A stretch of 64,000 nucleotides of DNA from Branchipolynoe longqiensis (lineage: Eukaryota; Annelida; Polychaeta; Phyllodocida; Polynoidae). The notes under the pieces are model-generated. The model was given only the letters and a program-made list of their open reading frames with translations, did not search any database and had not been told where the DNA came from. Both the position numbers and the translations under genes were made by a program. The number at the start of each line of letters is the position of its first letter. Positions within the stretch are counted from its first letter, which is position 1. Positions 1-10,540 of the stretch are shown one piece after another. Location of the stretch: the NCBI GenBank assembly GCA_030323885.1, contig CM059197.1, positions 36,201,484 to 36,265,483 of the forward strand. The letters run 5' to 3'.

Positions 1-80
1 GCAGTGGAATTAGGAAGACCAATCGGCCATGATTGAAATTTCCCCTACTTAATCAACTAATTCACAACAACAAAAACTAA
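1..80 (+). mobile_element. SINE-I, short-tail form, 3' fragment
   Basis: The window opens inside the short tail of SINE-I: a GCAGTGGAAT...GGAAGACCAAT block, then a segment ending AATCAACTAAT and an A-rich end. The tRNA-like head lies outside the window. The same tail recurs at 2450, 8767, 27899, 32030 and 44578 on this strand and inverted at 905, 9383, 10608, 29018 and 41388. Confidence 0.75.
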
Positions 81-904
81 TAATAAGCTAGCCGATTTTT
101 ACTCTTTTTGTTGGTGATGAATTTATAATGAAGAGAGGTTGTTGCATTATAAGGTAGCCGATTAGTTTTTGTCATTTATAATTATGTAGAATAATCTTTA
201 ATAAGCGCTCATGCCAATTCTTCCTCGTCCAACTTGTACTTTAGTGAGCTGGGATAATTAAGGTGGATTAACAGTGACAGTTTAAGTGTAATTGTATAAC
301 AGGACAAATAACTTCAACTGAGCAATGAAATTCGTCCATGCACTAATGACATTTCTTATATGACACTTCCCTCCAACATAACTCTTTGGCCATTCTCATT
401 TCTAAGTTACCAGCTTATTCAATGCCATTTCTGATCCTTTCCTTAAATGTCAGATTTATTCGAAAAGTTTAAGAGATTTCATGGCAATTGATTGGCAATA
501 TTTTATCTGAACATTTTGTTTTAATACAATAATAACAATACCAATAAAACTAATAATACTAATGTACTGCATAATTATTATACACTACTATTAAATATGG
601 CCAGGCTTGCTTCTATCTGTTCTGATGCTACTTGTCTATGTATTACCATCATCTGCCATCACATACTCTGTGCTGGGTGGAGGTGAGGGTGGTCCGTGGG
701 ACCTGGAGCATGGCTAGCCACACTGAGGCAGAGATAACTTCAACCCGGCTCCCGTCTTTCGTTGGTGGCCCTCTTACCCGGCTCAGTTCATTTGAAAATT
801 TGCTTTAAATCAAAGAAATGGTGGTCTTTTGGGCCAGCCAGAGTCATGTTACTGGATCCAAAGCGACACAGTTTGTGTAGTCTTCTCATTAAAAAAAAAA
901 CTTG
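81..904. other. AT-rich sequence with no recognisable gene
   Basis: Mostly AT-rich, with short ATT/AAT runs around 530-600. The part from about 650 to 790 is more GC-rich and looks unique. No splice-flanked coding segment or full mobile element could be recognised here. Confidence 0.4.
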
Positions 905-1077
905 TTGCCGGTACATTAGTTGATTATTCACAGGAACGTTCAATCACGGACAATAAAAAGATTTCCTCATTCCACAGCTCCTTGCCATATCCTAGTTTAG
1001 TCGCCACAAGTATACATTTTTAAGTAATTGTTTTCACTGGACCAGGGTTCACCCTGGGGGTGGGTTCGAATTCCACA
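905..1077 (-). mobile_element. SINE-I, short-tail form, degraded
   Basis: Read on the minus strand this is SINE-I with the short tail. The 3' end lies at 905-990 (GTACATTAGTTGATTA inverted) and the tRNA B-box-like GGTTCGAA region near 1060-1075. It has several small changes and lacks a clean 5' end. Confidence 0.65.
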
Positions 1078-1116
1078 ACCTACCTAAACATGAGGCAGGC
1101 ACTCAAATCATTTGGA

Positions 1117-1440
1117 CTGGGCGTGGTGGCCGAATCGGTAGAGCGCAGGCCTCCCGTGAGGGAGATCAGGAGTTCAATTTCCGGTCGAGTCAAACAAATG
1201 ACTAACAAAATTGATACTTGTTGCTTCCTAGGTTGCCGATCGGCATTAATAGAATAGGGCAAGGACTGGTCAGTGTCAGGATAATACAACTGAGTGGGAT
1301 ATCAGGTCATGATCCTGGCAGTCTGGTCTCCCAGTTGGACGGTGCCATTAAATCGCCATTAGTGTGCACTGTCACAATTTGGTACCCATCCTGATATGAT
1401 CTTAGATGTTGCCAAGACGTAAAACTATGACAACCAACAG
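1117..1440 (+). mobile_element. SINE-I, long-tail form, near full length
   Basis: The tRNA-like head has an A-box-like GTGGCCGAATCGGTAGAGC and a B-box-like AGTTCAATTTC. Next comes GTCAAACAAATGACT, a central block (GGATAGGGC-like, then GGACTGGT, then GTCAGGATAAT), and the long tail ending near AAGACGTAAAACTATGACAACC. The head belongs to the variant also seen at 15436, 20916 and 26323 (CGCAGGCCTCCCGTG type). Non-autonomous: it codes for nothing and would depend on LINE machinery. Confidence 0.85.
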
Positions 1441-1563
1441 ATCAAATCATTTGACCATCCTTCATTTTGCATTGTTTGTGTTGGGTTGGGTTGAATACTT
1501 TAATAAATATTATAGTTTGCATACATTTAGTTAGCAACACCCCTGAAATCAACGATTTTAACA

Positions 1564-1986
1564 GTCTGTAGGCAATCGGTCAAAGGCAAGATCTACCGTG
1601 CAATTGTGCTATCCACCCTACTATATGAAGCCGAGGCCTGGACAGTGTACAGACGACAGGTGAAAAAGCTGCATGCCTTCATGATGCGACATCTGCGTTC
1701 AATCATGAGGCTAACCTGGAAGGACAAAGTGACAAATAAGGAAATATTCGAATGGATGGGGCTGCCCTCTGTGGAAGATCTTCTGATCAAAAAGAATCTC
1801 CGGTGGACTGGACACCTCATGAGGATGTCATCAGACAGGCTACCAAAGCAGATCCTCTATTCTCAACTGTCTTCTGGTTACAGAAAGAGAGGTCGCCCTC
1901 GTCTCCGGTTCAAGGATACCATCAAGAGAAACCTGAAGCTGAGAGACATTAAGACTGACTCATGGACGCAATTCTCACAGCAGTGA
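1564..1986 (+). pseudogene. C-terminal part of a non-LTR retrotransposon reverse transcriptase
   Basis: An open frame of about 140 codons matches, from memory of the family, the region after the polymerase domain in many animal non-LTR (LINE) proteins. Recognisable pieces are YRAIVLSTLLYEAEAWTVYR, then MRHLRSIMRLTWKDKVTNKE, then LRWTGHLMRMSSDRLPKQIL, then GRPRLRFKDTIKRNLK, and a stop at 1984. The catalytic polymerase domain and the endonuclease are absent, so this is a 5'-truncated copy, typical of target-primed reverse transcription. The first ATG is internal, so the reading frame is best viewed as a fragment starting upstream near 1564. After the stop a short 3' UTR runs to a CATGATGATGAG tail near 2049. 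The same 3' end recurs at 29985-30140 and 38528-38607, so this is one family with a short (ATG)n tail. The clade (RTE-like or another) cannot be settled by eye. Confidence 0.85.
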
Positions 1987-2079
1987 GCTAAATAGTCAAG
2001 TAATGAAAGCAGTCCTTGTCGCATCGTGACCGACAGCATGATGATGAGGCAATCGGTGTATCCATAATTCAATGACAGT

Positions 2080-2300
2080 ATTAATTTGTTTAAATTAAAC
2101 CCTAGTGCAGGTTTGATCCGACATATCCAACTCAAATATTGATTCACTCATTAAACATTTATCGCCGCATCGAAGGAGGACTAAGTCAGTTTAATAGAAT
2201 CTTTCATTGCTGAAACTTCTCTTCTCCATCATCTCAATGTGAACATTAATTTAACATGGTATCCCTTCAAATATTCTCTATTTAAAATAACAATCACACT
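2080..2300 (-). mobile_element. MITE-G fragment
   Basis: Segments such as CATATCCAACTCAAATATTG, ATTAAACATTTATCGCCGCAT and TTTAAAATAACAATCAC are shared with MITE-G copies at 10820, 17850, 21391 and 48740. Neither terminus is intact. Confidence 0.55.
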
Positions 2301-2449
2301 CCAAACGAAAGTAAAGCCGCTCATGACAATCAATAAAATATATTGATTTTTAAACAAATGTGGTAGAAACTCGTAACCATTGTTAAGCCAGATGGGATGA
2401 GCGAATGAGTTAAACGCCTGCTTCATATTTTGGCAGGCAAACCCTGTCC

Positions 2450-2610
2450 GAGTCAAACCGTCAAAGTAAAAATGTATACTTGGAGCTACCTAAAGTGGCA
2501 TTTGACATTACTAGGATAGGGCAAGGAAGAGTGGAATGAGGAAAGCTAATTATTCGCGATTGAAATTTCTCCTGCTTAATCAATAAATGTACACCGACGA
2601 AAACAAAAAA
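2450..2610 (+). mobile_element. SINE-I, short-tail form, head missing
   Basis: Starts at a GAGTCAAACC-like block, passes through ACTAGGATAGGGCAAGGAAG and finishes with TTCTCCTGCTTAATCAATAAA. The head is absent or unrecognisable. Confidence 0.7.
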
Positions 2611-2826
2611 ACTTGCACCCTCAGGGAAAAGGACGCGTTACAATGGTTAATGCAAACATCAAATCTGATTAAGCATATTCGATTAGGGATTTAGTTGCTG
2701 GATTACGCATGTGGAGTGGGTGTGTGTGTGTGGGGGGGGGGGGGGATGATTGGTTGCAATGCTTGTACTGCATTTGATTCAGTGGGGATGACACATTTCC
2801 TTACACCACCCACTGTATTGGAATTG

Positions 2827-3477
2827 TCTGGGTAGGGTTGGATTGGGTTGAGATTGAATAATGTTGAATTATGTTGAATTATGTTGGATAGGGTTGCGCT
2901 GGGTTGGGATAGGTTGGGTTGGGTTGGGTTGGTGTACAATTGGTTTAAGTTGACTCAGGTTGAGTTGGGTTGCATTGGGTTGAGTTGGGTTGCGTTGGGT
3001 TGCGTTGGGTTGAGTTGGGTTGCATTGGAAGGAGTTGTGTTGACTTGGATAATGTTGGGTTGGGTTGAATTGGGTTGGGTTGCGTTGGATTGGGTTGTAT
3101 TCGATTGGATTGCGTTGAGTTGGGTTGGGATGAATTGGGTTAGGTTCAGTTGAGTTAGGTTCAGTTGATTTGTGGTGGGTTGAATTGGATTGGGTCGAAT
3201 TGGGTTGATTTGGGTTGGGTTGAGTTGATTTGGACTGGGTTGAGTTCGTTAGGGTTGGATTGAGTTGGGTTGGATTGAATTGAGTTGGGTGGAATTGAAT
3301 TGGGTTGGGTTTGGTTGGGTTCAATTATGTTTGGTTGGGTTCGATTGATTTGTTTGGGGGTGGCTTGATTTCAGTTGGGTTCGGTTTGAATTGAATTAAA
3401 TAGGGTTGGGTTGAGTTGGCTTGGGTTGAGTTGAGTGGGGTTGAGTTGGGTGGGGCGCATTGACTTAAATTAGGTTG
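2827..3477. repeat. TTGGG-type pentanucleotide array
   Basis: About 650 bp of degenerate TTGGG, with TTGAG, TTGCG, TTGGA and TTCGA variants, G-rich on the plus strand throughout. A short (TG)n plus G-run precedes it at 2720-2745. Open frames on both strands exist only because stop codons are rare in this unit (Asn/Pro/Thr/Gln on one strand, Leu/Gly/Trp on the other). The run resembles degenerate telomere-like DNA but is not the TTAGGG repeat expected at animal telomeres. Confidence 0.9.
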
Positions 3478-3969
3478 ACCTGACAGCCTGAATCTGTTCC
3501 CAACTTGTTCAGTTGACAATGTGAACGCGGTGCACGCGATGCTACAAGAAAGGCACCAGTTCTAAAACGCCACAAGGACGTTAAATCGGGCCCATTAAAT
3601 GACTCCGAAAGGCCCCGCTTGCTGGTGAGAGCCGAGCTGTGGACAAAGTGTCATAAAACAGTTGACACCGATGCATTTATAGTCACAAGCTGTCACAACA
3701 CGCACCACTCAAACACGCACTGGCCGGGAGGGGGGGGGGGGTAGAAAAGTTGCGTAATTAAAATTGGGACACATTCTGGCAGAAAACCGCCATTTTAAAC
3801 AACACAGGACCGAAAAGCATCCTCAAGGTAATTCAATATTTTAGGATAGTTCGGGGGGTATTTGTAATTCATCTTTATTCATGTAGTTTTGGAATTGTTC
3901 TCATACATCTGAGAAAAAGGACCTGAAACCATCATCATCATCATCAATCCCTTAACCGTGAGGGTCATT
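3478..3969. other. Intervening sequence, no gene seen
   Basis: Contains a G homopolymer near 3729-3743 and a (CAT)n run near 3929-3945. No family assignment could be made. Confidence 0.4.
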
Positions 3970-4545
3970 AGCCCTGTTCACACGGGGCAGTTAATTTGAA
4001 TCATATGAATCGACTTGCCTAGTTCGCTTCACATTCGCCGTGTGGACGCTACGCTAAAGTGATTTAGGGCTGAATCGATTCAGTTAGATCGGTTCATCTA
4101 TACCACCTCCCGTGGTAGTATAGATGAAGCGATTTAGCTTAAATCGGCCCAACTAGCTTGTGTGGACGGTAGCGGTTTACTTGAAGCGGTTTAAGCATGT
4201 CACACTATATAATATATTTTGGTCTATGAACCGGCTAGAGGTGCACAGATATTTTGTTCATCATTTATTTTTAGGGTTTCACTGCCCAGCAGAATTTTTG
4301 ACCGTTCCAAAACAATATGATTCAGTTAATACATATCTAGGTCGAACCCACACTCTATCGTGGTGACGTCGACTAACTGAAAGTGGCACTGGTTAGTATG
4401 GACTTGCTCATGCGTAGATATCGATTTCTGGCTTAAACCTCCCTAAGTACTGGATGTGTGGACACGACACACTTTCACGCCTAGGTCGCTTCATCTAGTT
4501 CGCCTCATCTAAGTCGGCCTAAACTCTGCCCGTGTGAACGGGGCT
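3970..4545. mobile_element. Foldback MITE with AGCCCYGTTCACACGG ends
   Basis: The left end AGCCCTGTTCACACGG at 3970 mirrors CCGTGTGAACGGGGCT ending at 4545. Both ends are flanked by ATT (3967-3969 and 4546-4548), a possible 3-bp target duplication. Subterminal sequence is also inverted: GTTCGCTTCA near 4021 and AGTTCGCCTCATCT near 4498. A second inverted repeat lies around 4096-4133 (ATCTATACCACC and GGTAGTATAGAT). No transposase is encoded, and the frame at 4160-4366 lies wholly inside the element. Confidence 0.85.
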
Positions 4546-5000
4546 ATTGAGGTATCACAGATCACTTTGAAACCAGATTTCTGCAGTTTCCCCTGTTCTC
4601 CACGGCCCTCTTGGACTTGCCAAACTCCAGCGCTATTCATTCCCTGATGCGTTTTCTTTTGTATGCGTTGTTTTTCCTCCCCTCTTTCACTATGCCTTGC
4701 AGTTCATGCCACGAGAGGAGCAGTTACTTCCAACGCCTGGAACCTAGGGGTTCCCGTAAACACCATCCTTTAAAATGCGGGTTGGAAAACACCAATCGCC
4801 TTCACTAGATATTACAACAGGAGAGTTGAGAAGCAAAATTTGGCTTCGACTGACTTCAACTTGGGCAATAAGGTGTTGTAAAATTGGGCCAAATAACTAG
4901 CCCAAGATAGCAATCGAAATTATATGTATGTAAAGACTCTCACTATGCTATAATTAGCCATAAGGCTAAGAACAAGGGGAAATCGATTAATTATGCTAGT
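4546..5000. other. Intervening sequence, no gene seen
   Basis: Moderately AT-rich. An open frame at 4611-4808 has no family resemblance and no splice context. It ends next to the left arm of the following foldback element. Confidence 0.35.
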
Positions 5001-5386
5001 ACTTACGAAATTAAGTATGTATACATATAGCTTAATTATGCTAGTACTTATGTAGTACAGTTGCAGCATAATTGTTGTTTCGCTGAGGACGATGCCTCAG
5101 CTATTTAGAGGACAATCCCACGTAAATCACCCAATTTAGGACAATGGAGTTGTTATAAGATTACTACTGTCATTATTAATCATCTTGGATTAATTTGGGG
5201 CATAATTTCGATTAGATGAGGTTAGTTTAAAGTATGCTTGATAGGAGTATCCTCACCTCTCAGCGTAAATCAGTGTAGGTTTAAATAACCAAGCTATCGT
5301 CCGCTGTGAAACAACTATTATTCTGTAACTGTACATCATAAGTACTAGCATAATTATTCTATATATACACACTTAATTTCGTAAGT
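5001..5386. mobile_element. Foldback element with ~64-bp inverted arms
   Basis: The left arm at 5001-5066 begins ACTTACGAAATTAAGTATGT. The right arm at 5323-5386 is its near-perfect reverse complement and ends ACACTTAATTTCGTAAGT. Both arms contain ATTATGCTAGTACTTATG or its complement. The spacer is about 256 bp with no coding potential. The block ATTATGCTAGTACTTA is also present just outside the left arm. Confidence 0.8.
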
Positions 5387-5636
5387 ATTTCATTTTGCAG
5401 GATATATCCTTTATTTTATGGTCGTCCACCATATCAGCATTTCTGTTATCTCAGGATTTGATTAGTCGTAGTGTGATTCATAACTAAGAAATGTGTTTAT
5501 TAGGCTTTAACAAAAATTATAACCCTTTTCACTGATAACACATTATGTGAATATAGAGTAATGTATGACCGCTGGTTGTTTACGGTGGTTACAGAGTCTT
5601 TAGTATTCAGGTCCTGTGACTGCTAACAAGGAACAG

Positions 5637-5965
5637 GACCTAGCTTAGGCGGTAGAGTGTCCTCCTGTGAAGCTGTTGGTCATTGGATCGATCCTTCACA
5701 GTAGATCTATTTGCAGTTTGGGCTATTTTCCGTTCCAACCAGTGGTCCATAACTGGTTAATCAAAGGCTGTGGTATATGCTGCCTGTCTGTCGGTAAGCG
5801 CATATAAAAGCCCCCTCGCTGCTTATAGGAAAGTGTAGCCTCTGTGGATGCAATAGGTTTCCCTCAAAGAAATATGTCAGAATGACCATATGTTTGATGT
5901 CCAATAGCTGATGATAAAAATCATTGTGCTCTAGAGGCGTCGCTAAATAAAACAAGCTCTACTTT
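5637..5965 (+). mobile_element. SINE-III (mollusc-wide tRNA-type SINE), near full length
   Basis: A tRNA-like head (TAGCTTAGGCGGTAGAGTG, then GGATCGATCC) is followed by CCAACCAGTGGTCCATAACTGG, AAAGGCTGTGGTATATGC and GATGTCCAATAGCTGATG. It ends TCTAGAGGCGTCGCTAAATA. The body matches sequence I recall from many bivalve and gastropod genomes. Other copies are at 16165 and 22783 (minus) and 34553 (plus). Confidence 0.85.
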
Positions 5966-5969
5966 TGGG

Positions 5970-6252
5970 ACCGCTAAGCTCTTCGATCTGTAGATAGACA
6001 TCGATAGATTCGATTAGTAAATCTAAGAAGGCGGATCAATGCTTTAGTGGGTCAGCCGTCAGAGTGAGTTTGTTGTTGGGAACTAGGGTAGTTGGGGGTT
6101 GTGTAAACTGTGTAGGTATCCATGTAGCACATCACACGTCCTAACTATAGATTGTGATGAGTGGATGTTGGATTCTGTTGGTTTGTTGTTGTTTTACGTC
6201 CTAGCAACATCTAACATTATATCAGGGTGGCTGGATGTTAGATAGCTAACAG
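5970..6252. other. Intervening sequence with a SINE-I tail remnant
   Basis: At about 6180-6232 the minus strand carries the end of the SINE-I long tail (GTTGTTGTTTTACGTCCTAG, then CAACATCTAACATTATATCAG). The rest is unassigned. Confidence 0.5.
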
Positions 6253-6640
6253 ATTCACCCTGTACTTGTAGTACACGGGTGAATGACAACGTAGTATAAA
6301 TACTGGCGAACATAGCTTTAGTATGGAACAGGAACTAGAATGCCTGGCTCCAGTATCAAATGGCTACTTATATCAGCACAGAGTTGGTGAAATGGGAGAG
6401 AATGCAAAAAGACAATATGACAGCAATAGAATGCTGTCGATTTCACCTTTAAATTCTATTACACTATATGTTTTATTATATTTTTCAACTCAAAGGTATC
6501 GGGGAAATATGAAGACATATATAAAGAATAAGTCTTGCTTCTTAGATTGTGAATTTAGACTCTAATTTCATTTACCCGCTTTTTCGACAGCTTTTATATA
6601 GGGTTGGTATTCACCCGTGTACTGCCAGTACAGGGTGAAT
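6253..6640. mobile_element. Element bounded by two self-complementary 32-bp ends
   Basis: Positions 6253-6284 and 6609-6640 are inverted copies of each other (about 29 of 32 matches), and each is also nearly its own reverse complement: ATTCACCC, an inner GTAC-type core, then GGGTGAAT. Between them is AT-rich sequence with a TATA-like AGTATAAATAC at 6292-6302 and an ATG at 6323 opening an 80-codon frame. That protein resembles nothing I recognise. It is probably a miniature element; a clear target duplication was not seen. Confidence 0.7.
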
Positions 6641-6954
6641 CCTTTATCTAGATGTTGGATAATGCCCTATTATATATTGTGTCTCATGAATTTAACTACT
6701 AAATGTCGGCTATCAGATGTCATCTACATTTCTTTATTTCGTACATATGGTATGTCACCTTCTGTCAGTACTGTCAAGCGCACAGTGTCAGGAAAATTAG
6801 AAAAGGAAATAGGTCATTACGTATACCTGTCGCAAAGTCTTTTAAATGGCATGTCTAAATGAAAAATGGTGTTCTTTACATGGGACTCTTTTTATGTCTA
6901 TGTATTTACATTGTTGAGTATGTCATTATAGATGTGGGCCATCTTTGCATGTGA
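6641..6954. other. Intervening AT-rich sequence
   Basis: A frame of about 80 codons crosses from the preceding element's right end to 6862. It contains a Ser/Thr/Lys-rich stretch but no motif or splice signal that would support a gene. Confidence 0.35.
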
Positions 6955-7091
6955 AACTGTTTGGATTAACAGTCTTTGGTTTAACCAACTTTTGTATATG
7001 ATAACTGGTAGTATTTTTCGGTAGGCCAAAAACAAGTTTGGATTAACCGATCGTTTGGTTTAACTGAGCTTGGTTTAACGGGGTTGTACTG
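6955..7091 (-). mobile_element. pogo/Tigger-like MITE, one half
   Basis: The stretch GGTTTAACCAACTTTTGTAT to GGGGTTGTACTG (ending 7091, followed by TA) matches the right half of the element at 37696-38185 almost base for base. The left half is missing. The terminal ...ACTG next to TA fits the Tc1/mariner/pogo group. Confidence 0.7.
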
Positions 7092-7394
7092 TATTTCCAT
7101 GTTCACACACTCACATACACACACACAACACACCGTGACAGTACCGGCCGGGAACAGGATTACTTGTTTATACAAGCATATATGGCCATCCGGATCAAAC
7201 CCACAAGTCTTGCCATTCTGGGGCTGGGATCCTGACAATTACACTATCCAGGATCCCTAATGCAATCATTCCAACCTCACCCACCTCTCTATGTTATTAC
7301 TTACTTGAGAGGTCAGTACACTGGTCCCCCTAAAATTTGGTCTTTGAAATGATTTACACCTTTAAGTCATTGAATACTACAATTAGATGCTTAA

Positions 7395-7807
7395 GCTGCT
7401 GTCACACATCACCGGATTGAGCAACGGACAGAATGTTCTACTCCGGTGGTGTTCAGGCATGATAAGTATCAAAATGTATTAAAATGTGTCAAAATGTTGT
7501 GATATCGGGTCAAAGGCAAGGATGAACAGACTTGAAATGGACATGAAACGGACATGAACAGATAGCCAACAGATGATAAGCGGACTAAACAAACTCAAAC
7601 CGGACAAGAACCATAGACGTCAATCCGGTGACATCCATTCCAAGTTATGTGCATGTTCAAAACTTGTACCGGATCAGGCCGGATATCAACACATATCCAC
7701 GGATATGCAATGGATATGCAACAGACACAAACCATACTTTGCCAGATATCAACAGACTTTGTTCGGTTTCTTTCCGTTTCCCCAATTCGGAGATGTGTGA
7801 CAGCCAC
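7395..7807. mobile_element. TTAA foldback element, ACCGGA subtype
   Basis: The left end GCTGCTGTCACACATCACCG is flanked by TTAA (7391-7394). The right end GATGTGTGACAGCCAC at 7792-7807 is flanked by TTTA. The interior carries repeated CCGGA/TCCGG motifs, CATAGACGTCAATCCGG and GTGCATGTTCAAAACTTGTA. The elements at 30823 (reverse orientation) and 35645 share this interior. Frames called within it are not genes. Confidence 0.85.
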
Positions 7808-7811
7808 TTTA

Positions 7812-8415
7812 CAGACAATGCACTTACCTATACACATACATGGGGTAGGTTCAACAAGCATACAACGGGTAGCTTGTACAGGATCTAGGTCACACAACCA
7901 GTATCATGGAAGAGCGGTGTGTATTTTTGCAAATGGGAAATTTTCCAATCAAACTGAATTCAAACCCACACTTCAAGGCTTTTTCTTCTTTTCCTTTCTT
8001 GAAGATTTATCATGCCTATCATGGATAAGTGTGAATAGACTTGTTTTCACCATTAGACAGTTTTTCGATACAAAGCTCGAGCCTACACTTTTACCGACCC
8101 AAGGGATCTTTAACCTCCCACACCACACAGACATGGTATGAGAGCAACTGGCCTTTGATGACGCTGTAAATTATACACAGCGGTGGAAATCCAAATTGGC
8201 AGAGGTGGTGGGATGGGGAATCGAACCAGCAACCTTCAGATTAGGAGTCCGACCTACAAAAAAGTCAGACACTCTAACCACTCTGCCACAGAGAATACCA
8301 CACACTAGCACCTTAACCATTGCACAGCCTAGGCTCCCTGATGCAATCACCCTCACTGTGCCCACACCTATCCATGTGGCTCCTCACCAGGAGAGGCTAT
8401 ACCAGTGGAGACTAC
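7812..8415 (-). mobile_element. Composite SINE block (SINE-II plus an unclassified tRNA-headed SINE)
   Basis: On the minus strand, 8415-8300 gives the SINE-II leader and a GCCTAGGCTGTGCAATGGTTA head. Next is a second tRNA-like unit at about 8290-8196 (GGCAGAGTGGTTAGAGTG, then GGTTCGATTCC). A body follows with GGAGGTTAAAGATCCCTTGG near 8095-8115. The SINE-II tail (CTTGTACAGGATCTAGG inverted) lies at 7812-7910. Frames in this region are by-products. Confidence 0.65.
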
Positions 8416-8766
8416 TACAATAATTTAAATACATTCAGTGTTGACATAGGGAAGTCATAACTCGCAAGAAAGCGAAGAGCAACAACAATCCCCGATCAAT
8501 AAAGTGCTTGTGGAATTGTCATGCAAGGTGAGGCGGTCGCGAGGAGAGTTTTGCCTGCGTGGCCCTCGTTCCCGGTATTAGTGCGGAGTGGAATACACTC
8601 CAAGACATCACCGCTCCCGCCTACTCAGGCAGAGTCGATCAATGCCATTCGCATTTGCCTCTGATTGTCTGAGAGGTGTTTCAGCAGTCGAAATTACCAT
8701 CCTGGCCACCGTGCTTAGCTGTTTGTCGGATGTGTTTTACAAAACAATCCCATTTATGTACAACAC
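8416..8766. other. Intervening sequence, no gene seen
   Basis: More GC-rich than its surroundings around 8520-8600. A frame covering 8588-8920 runs into the adjoining SINE, so it is unlikely to be an exon. Confidence 0.35.
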
Positions 8767-9000
8767 TGGTGTGTACCGGATGCGGTGCCCGAAGCGGTTT
8801 GAGCGTAAAGTTCTCCGTCCGGAATGTCGGGAGTTTGAAAAATCTGGTCGAGTCAAAGCAGTGACTTACAAGATTTATACTTATCGCTGTCTAGCCTGGT
8901 GCTTGGCATTACTAGGATAGGGCAAGGAGCGGTGGAATGAGGAAAACAAATTTTGTGATTAAACCCACCCTCCAACTTAATCAACGAAAGTAATGAAATC
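8767..9000 (+). mobile_element. SINE-I, short-tail form, diverged
   Basis: The head is degraded (GATGCGGTGCCCGAAGCGGT), followed by CTGGTCGAGTCAAAGCAGTG, CATTACTAGGATAGGGCAAG and the short tail ending in CAACTTAATCAACGAAAG. Confidence 0.7.
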
Positions 9001-9382
9001 AAAACAAAAAAACAAAGAAGAATACATTACTTCATGCATTGCAGGGTTGTGATGGGAATTGTGTATCACGCTGAAAAACCAAGGACGAATAGTTTGTTTA
9101 CCAAACGCAGGTCTTCTCACCGGAAACAATGCTTCTCGGCGAGCGTCCCCTAATGCACGTGTGACGTCATTCCAGGCATGCGTGCGCACTCTCCTCCCCC
9201 TCACCTACCAAGCCACAAGCCTCAGCTGTATGCAATAGGAACACGGATAACTACTCACCCAGCCTCTGTTCCGAGAGCAAAGCTTACCTATGTTGCTGTG
9301 TATGTCACTATCATGCGCATGCGCAGTTCTACCGGTAGTGCTCAGCCAATAAGCACAGCAGACCCACCAGAGGAACCATATT
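9001..9382. other. Intervening sequence with CpG-richer part
   Basis: The stretch 9100-9330 contains several CpG and GCATGCGC-like motifs (CATGCGCATGCGC at 9313). No exon with matching splice sites was found; short frames on both strands overlap the neighbouring SINE. Confidence 0.35.
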
Positions 9383-9606
9383 TGTTGGTACATTAGTTGA
9401 TTAAGCAAGGGGTGAATTTCAATCATGGATGGTTGGACTTCCTCATTCCACTGCTCCTTGCCCTGTCCTAATTATGCCGAGCGCCTGGCTAGGAAGCGGC
9501 AAGTATCAATTTTTAAGTGATTGGTTTTACTCAACCAGGGTTTGAACCCATGATCTACCAACATGGGAGACAGATGCTGTAACTCATTCAGCTATCCCAT
9601 TTGGTT
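9383..9606 (-). mobile_element. SINE-I, short-tail form, full length
   Basis: Minus strand: a tRNA-like head at 9606-9540 (B-box region ...GGTTTGAACCC inverted), a GCCGAGCGCCTGGCTAGGAA block near 9476, then the short tail ending GGTACATTAGTTGATTAAGC at 9390-9409. Confidence 0.8.
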
Positions 9607-9689
9607 CTGTAGATGATTTCCAGCGCAAACCCACTCACTGCTGGCAGTGGGAACCAATTATGTTGTAGCTTACTGTGTAGCATGCTGCT

Positions 9690-9975
9690 CTGTGGTAAAG
9701 GTCTATACACTTTATAATACATTATCGATCATGCTTTACCGGACATGCGATTTTGTTTTGTCAATTCGTGAGTAGTACACATAATTGTCAATTTGAAGTT
9801 GGAAACACTATAAACGCATTATGCTAGTATAAATTTAACTATAGCCATACAGTACTTGTTTTTCCATTTGCCGCACTATAAACACGCCATTGGTGTAACA
9901 GTTACATTCCCATGGCGTCCTCTGTGTTCCACTGTAGGTACTACTTAACGCCCATTGGCCAGGTCGATAGATGGC
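9690..9975 (-). repeat. Probable family D repeat, degraded
   Basis: CGCATTATGCTAGTATAAATT near 9815-9834 is the reverse complement of the family D signature (TTTATACTSGTATAATGCG) seen at 33630, 37635 and 39390. The rest is too diverged to delimit. Confidence 0.4.
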
Positions 9976-9979
9976 CAGC

Positions 9980-10316
9980 TGTGTTTGTTTGTTTGTTGTT
10001 GTGTTACGTCCTGGCAACATCTAAGGTCATATCAGGACGGGTACTGACTTGTGACAGTGCGCACTCATGGTGACTGTATAGTGCTGCCCCACTGGGAGAC
10101 CATGTTGCCAGCACCATGACCTGATATCCCACTCAGTCACATTATCCTGACACTGATCCAACCAGTCCTTGCACTATCCTAATAATTCCTAGCGCCCGGC
10201 AAGGTAGCGACAAGTATCAATTTTCAAGTCATTGGTTTGACTCGACCAGGGTTCGAACCCACAATATACCAATGCGGGAGACGGACGCTCTAACTCTTTC
10301 GGCCATCCCGGCTGGC
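9980..10316 (-). mobile_element. SINE-I, long-tail form, full length
   Basis: Minus strand: the tRNA-like head at 10316-10245 ends with GGTTCGAACCC inverted, followed by the central block and the long tail. The A/C-rich 3' end (GTTTGTTTGTTTGTTGTTGT on plus) is at 9983-10002. It retains the GTCAGGATAAT and GTCACAAGTCAGTACCCGTC segments. Confidence 0.85.
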
Positions 10317-10540
10317 CAGCTGTGATTGATATGTATGTATGGAGGTCAAAGTTCACTGTCACCTATGTGGAAACTGATTGGTCCCCCGTAGAGACCGCGG
10401 CACCGGCCTGTACCATATCATTTTGTTTAAAAGAAAAAAATGACATTATTTCTGGGTTCGATCTGCTGTATTGGTCCTCGCAATTTTGTTAAGAGATGTG
10501 CCAAGGTAGAATCCGTAGCTTAAATCCTGTGCAACCGTGT

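Noticed and set aside
2869..3324. Asn/Pro/Thr/Gln-rich 151-codon minus-strand frame
   Set aside because: Complement of the TTGGG array.
4160..4366. 68-codon frame as a small gene
   Set aside because: Entirely within the foldback MITE at 3970-4545.
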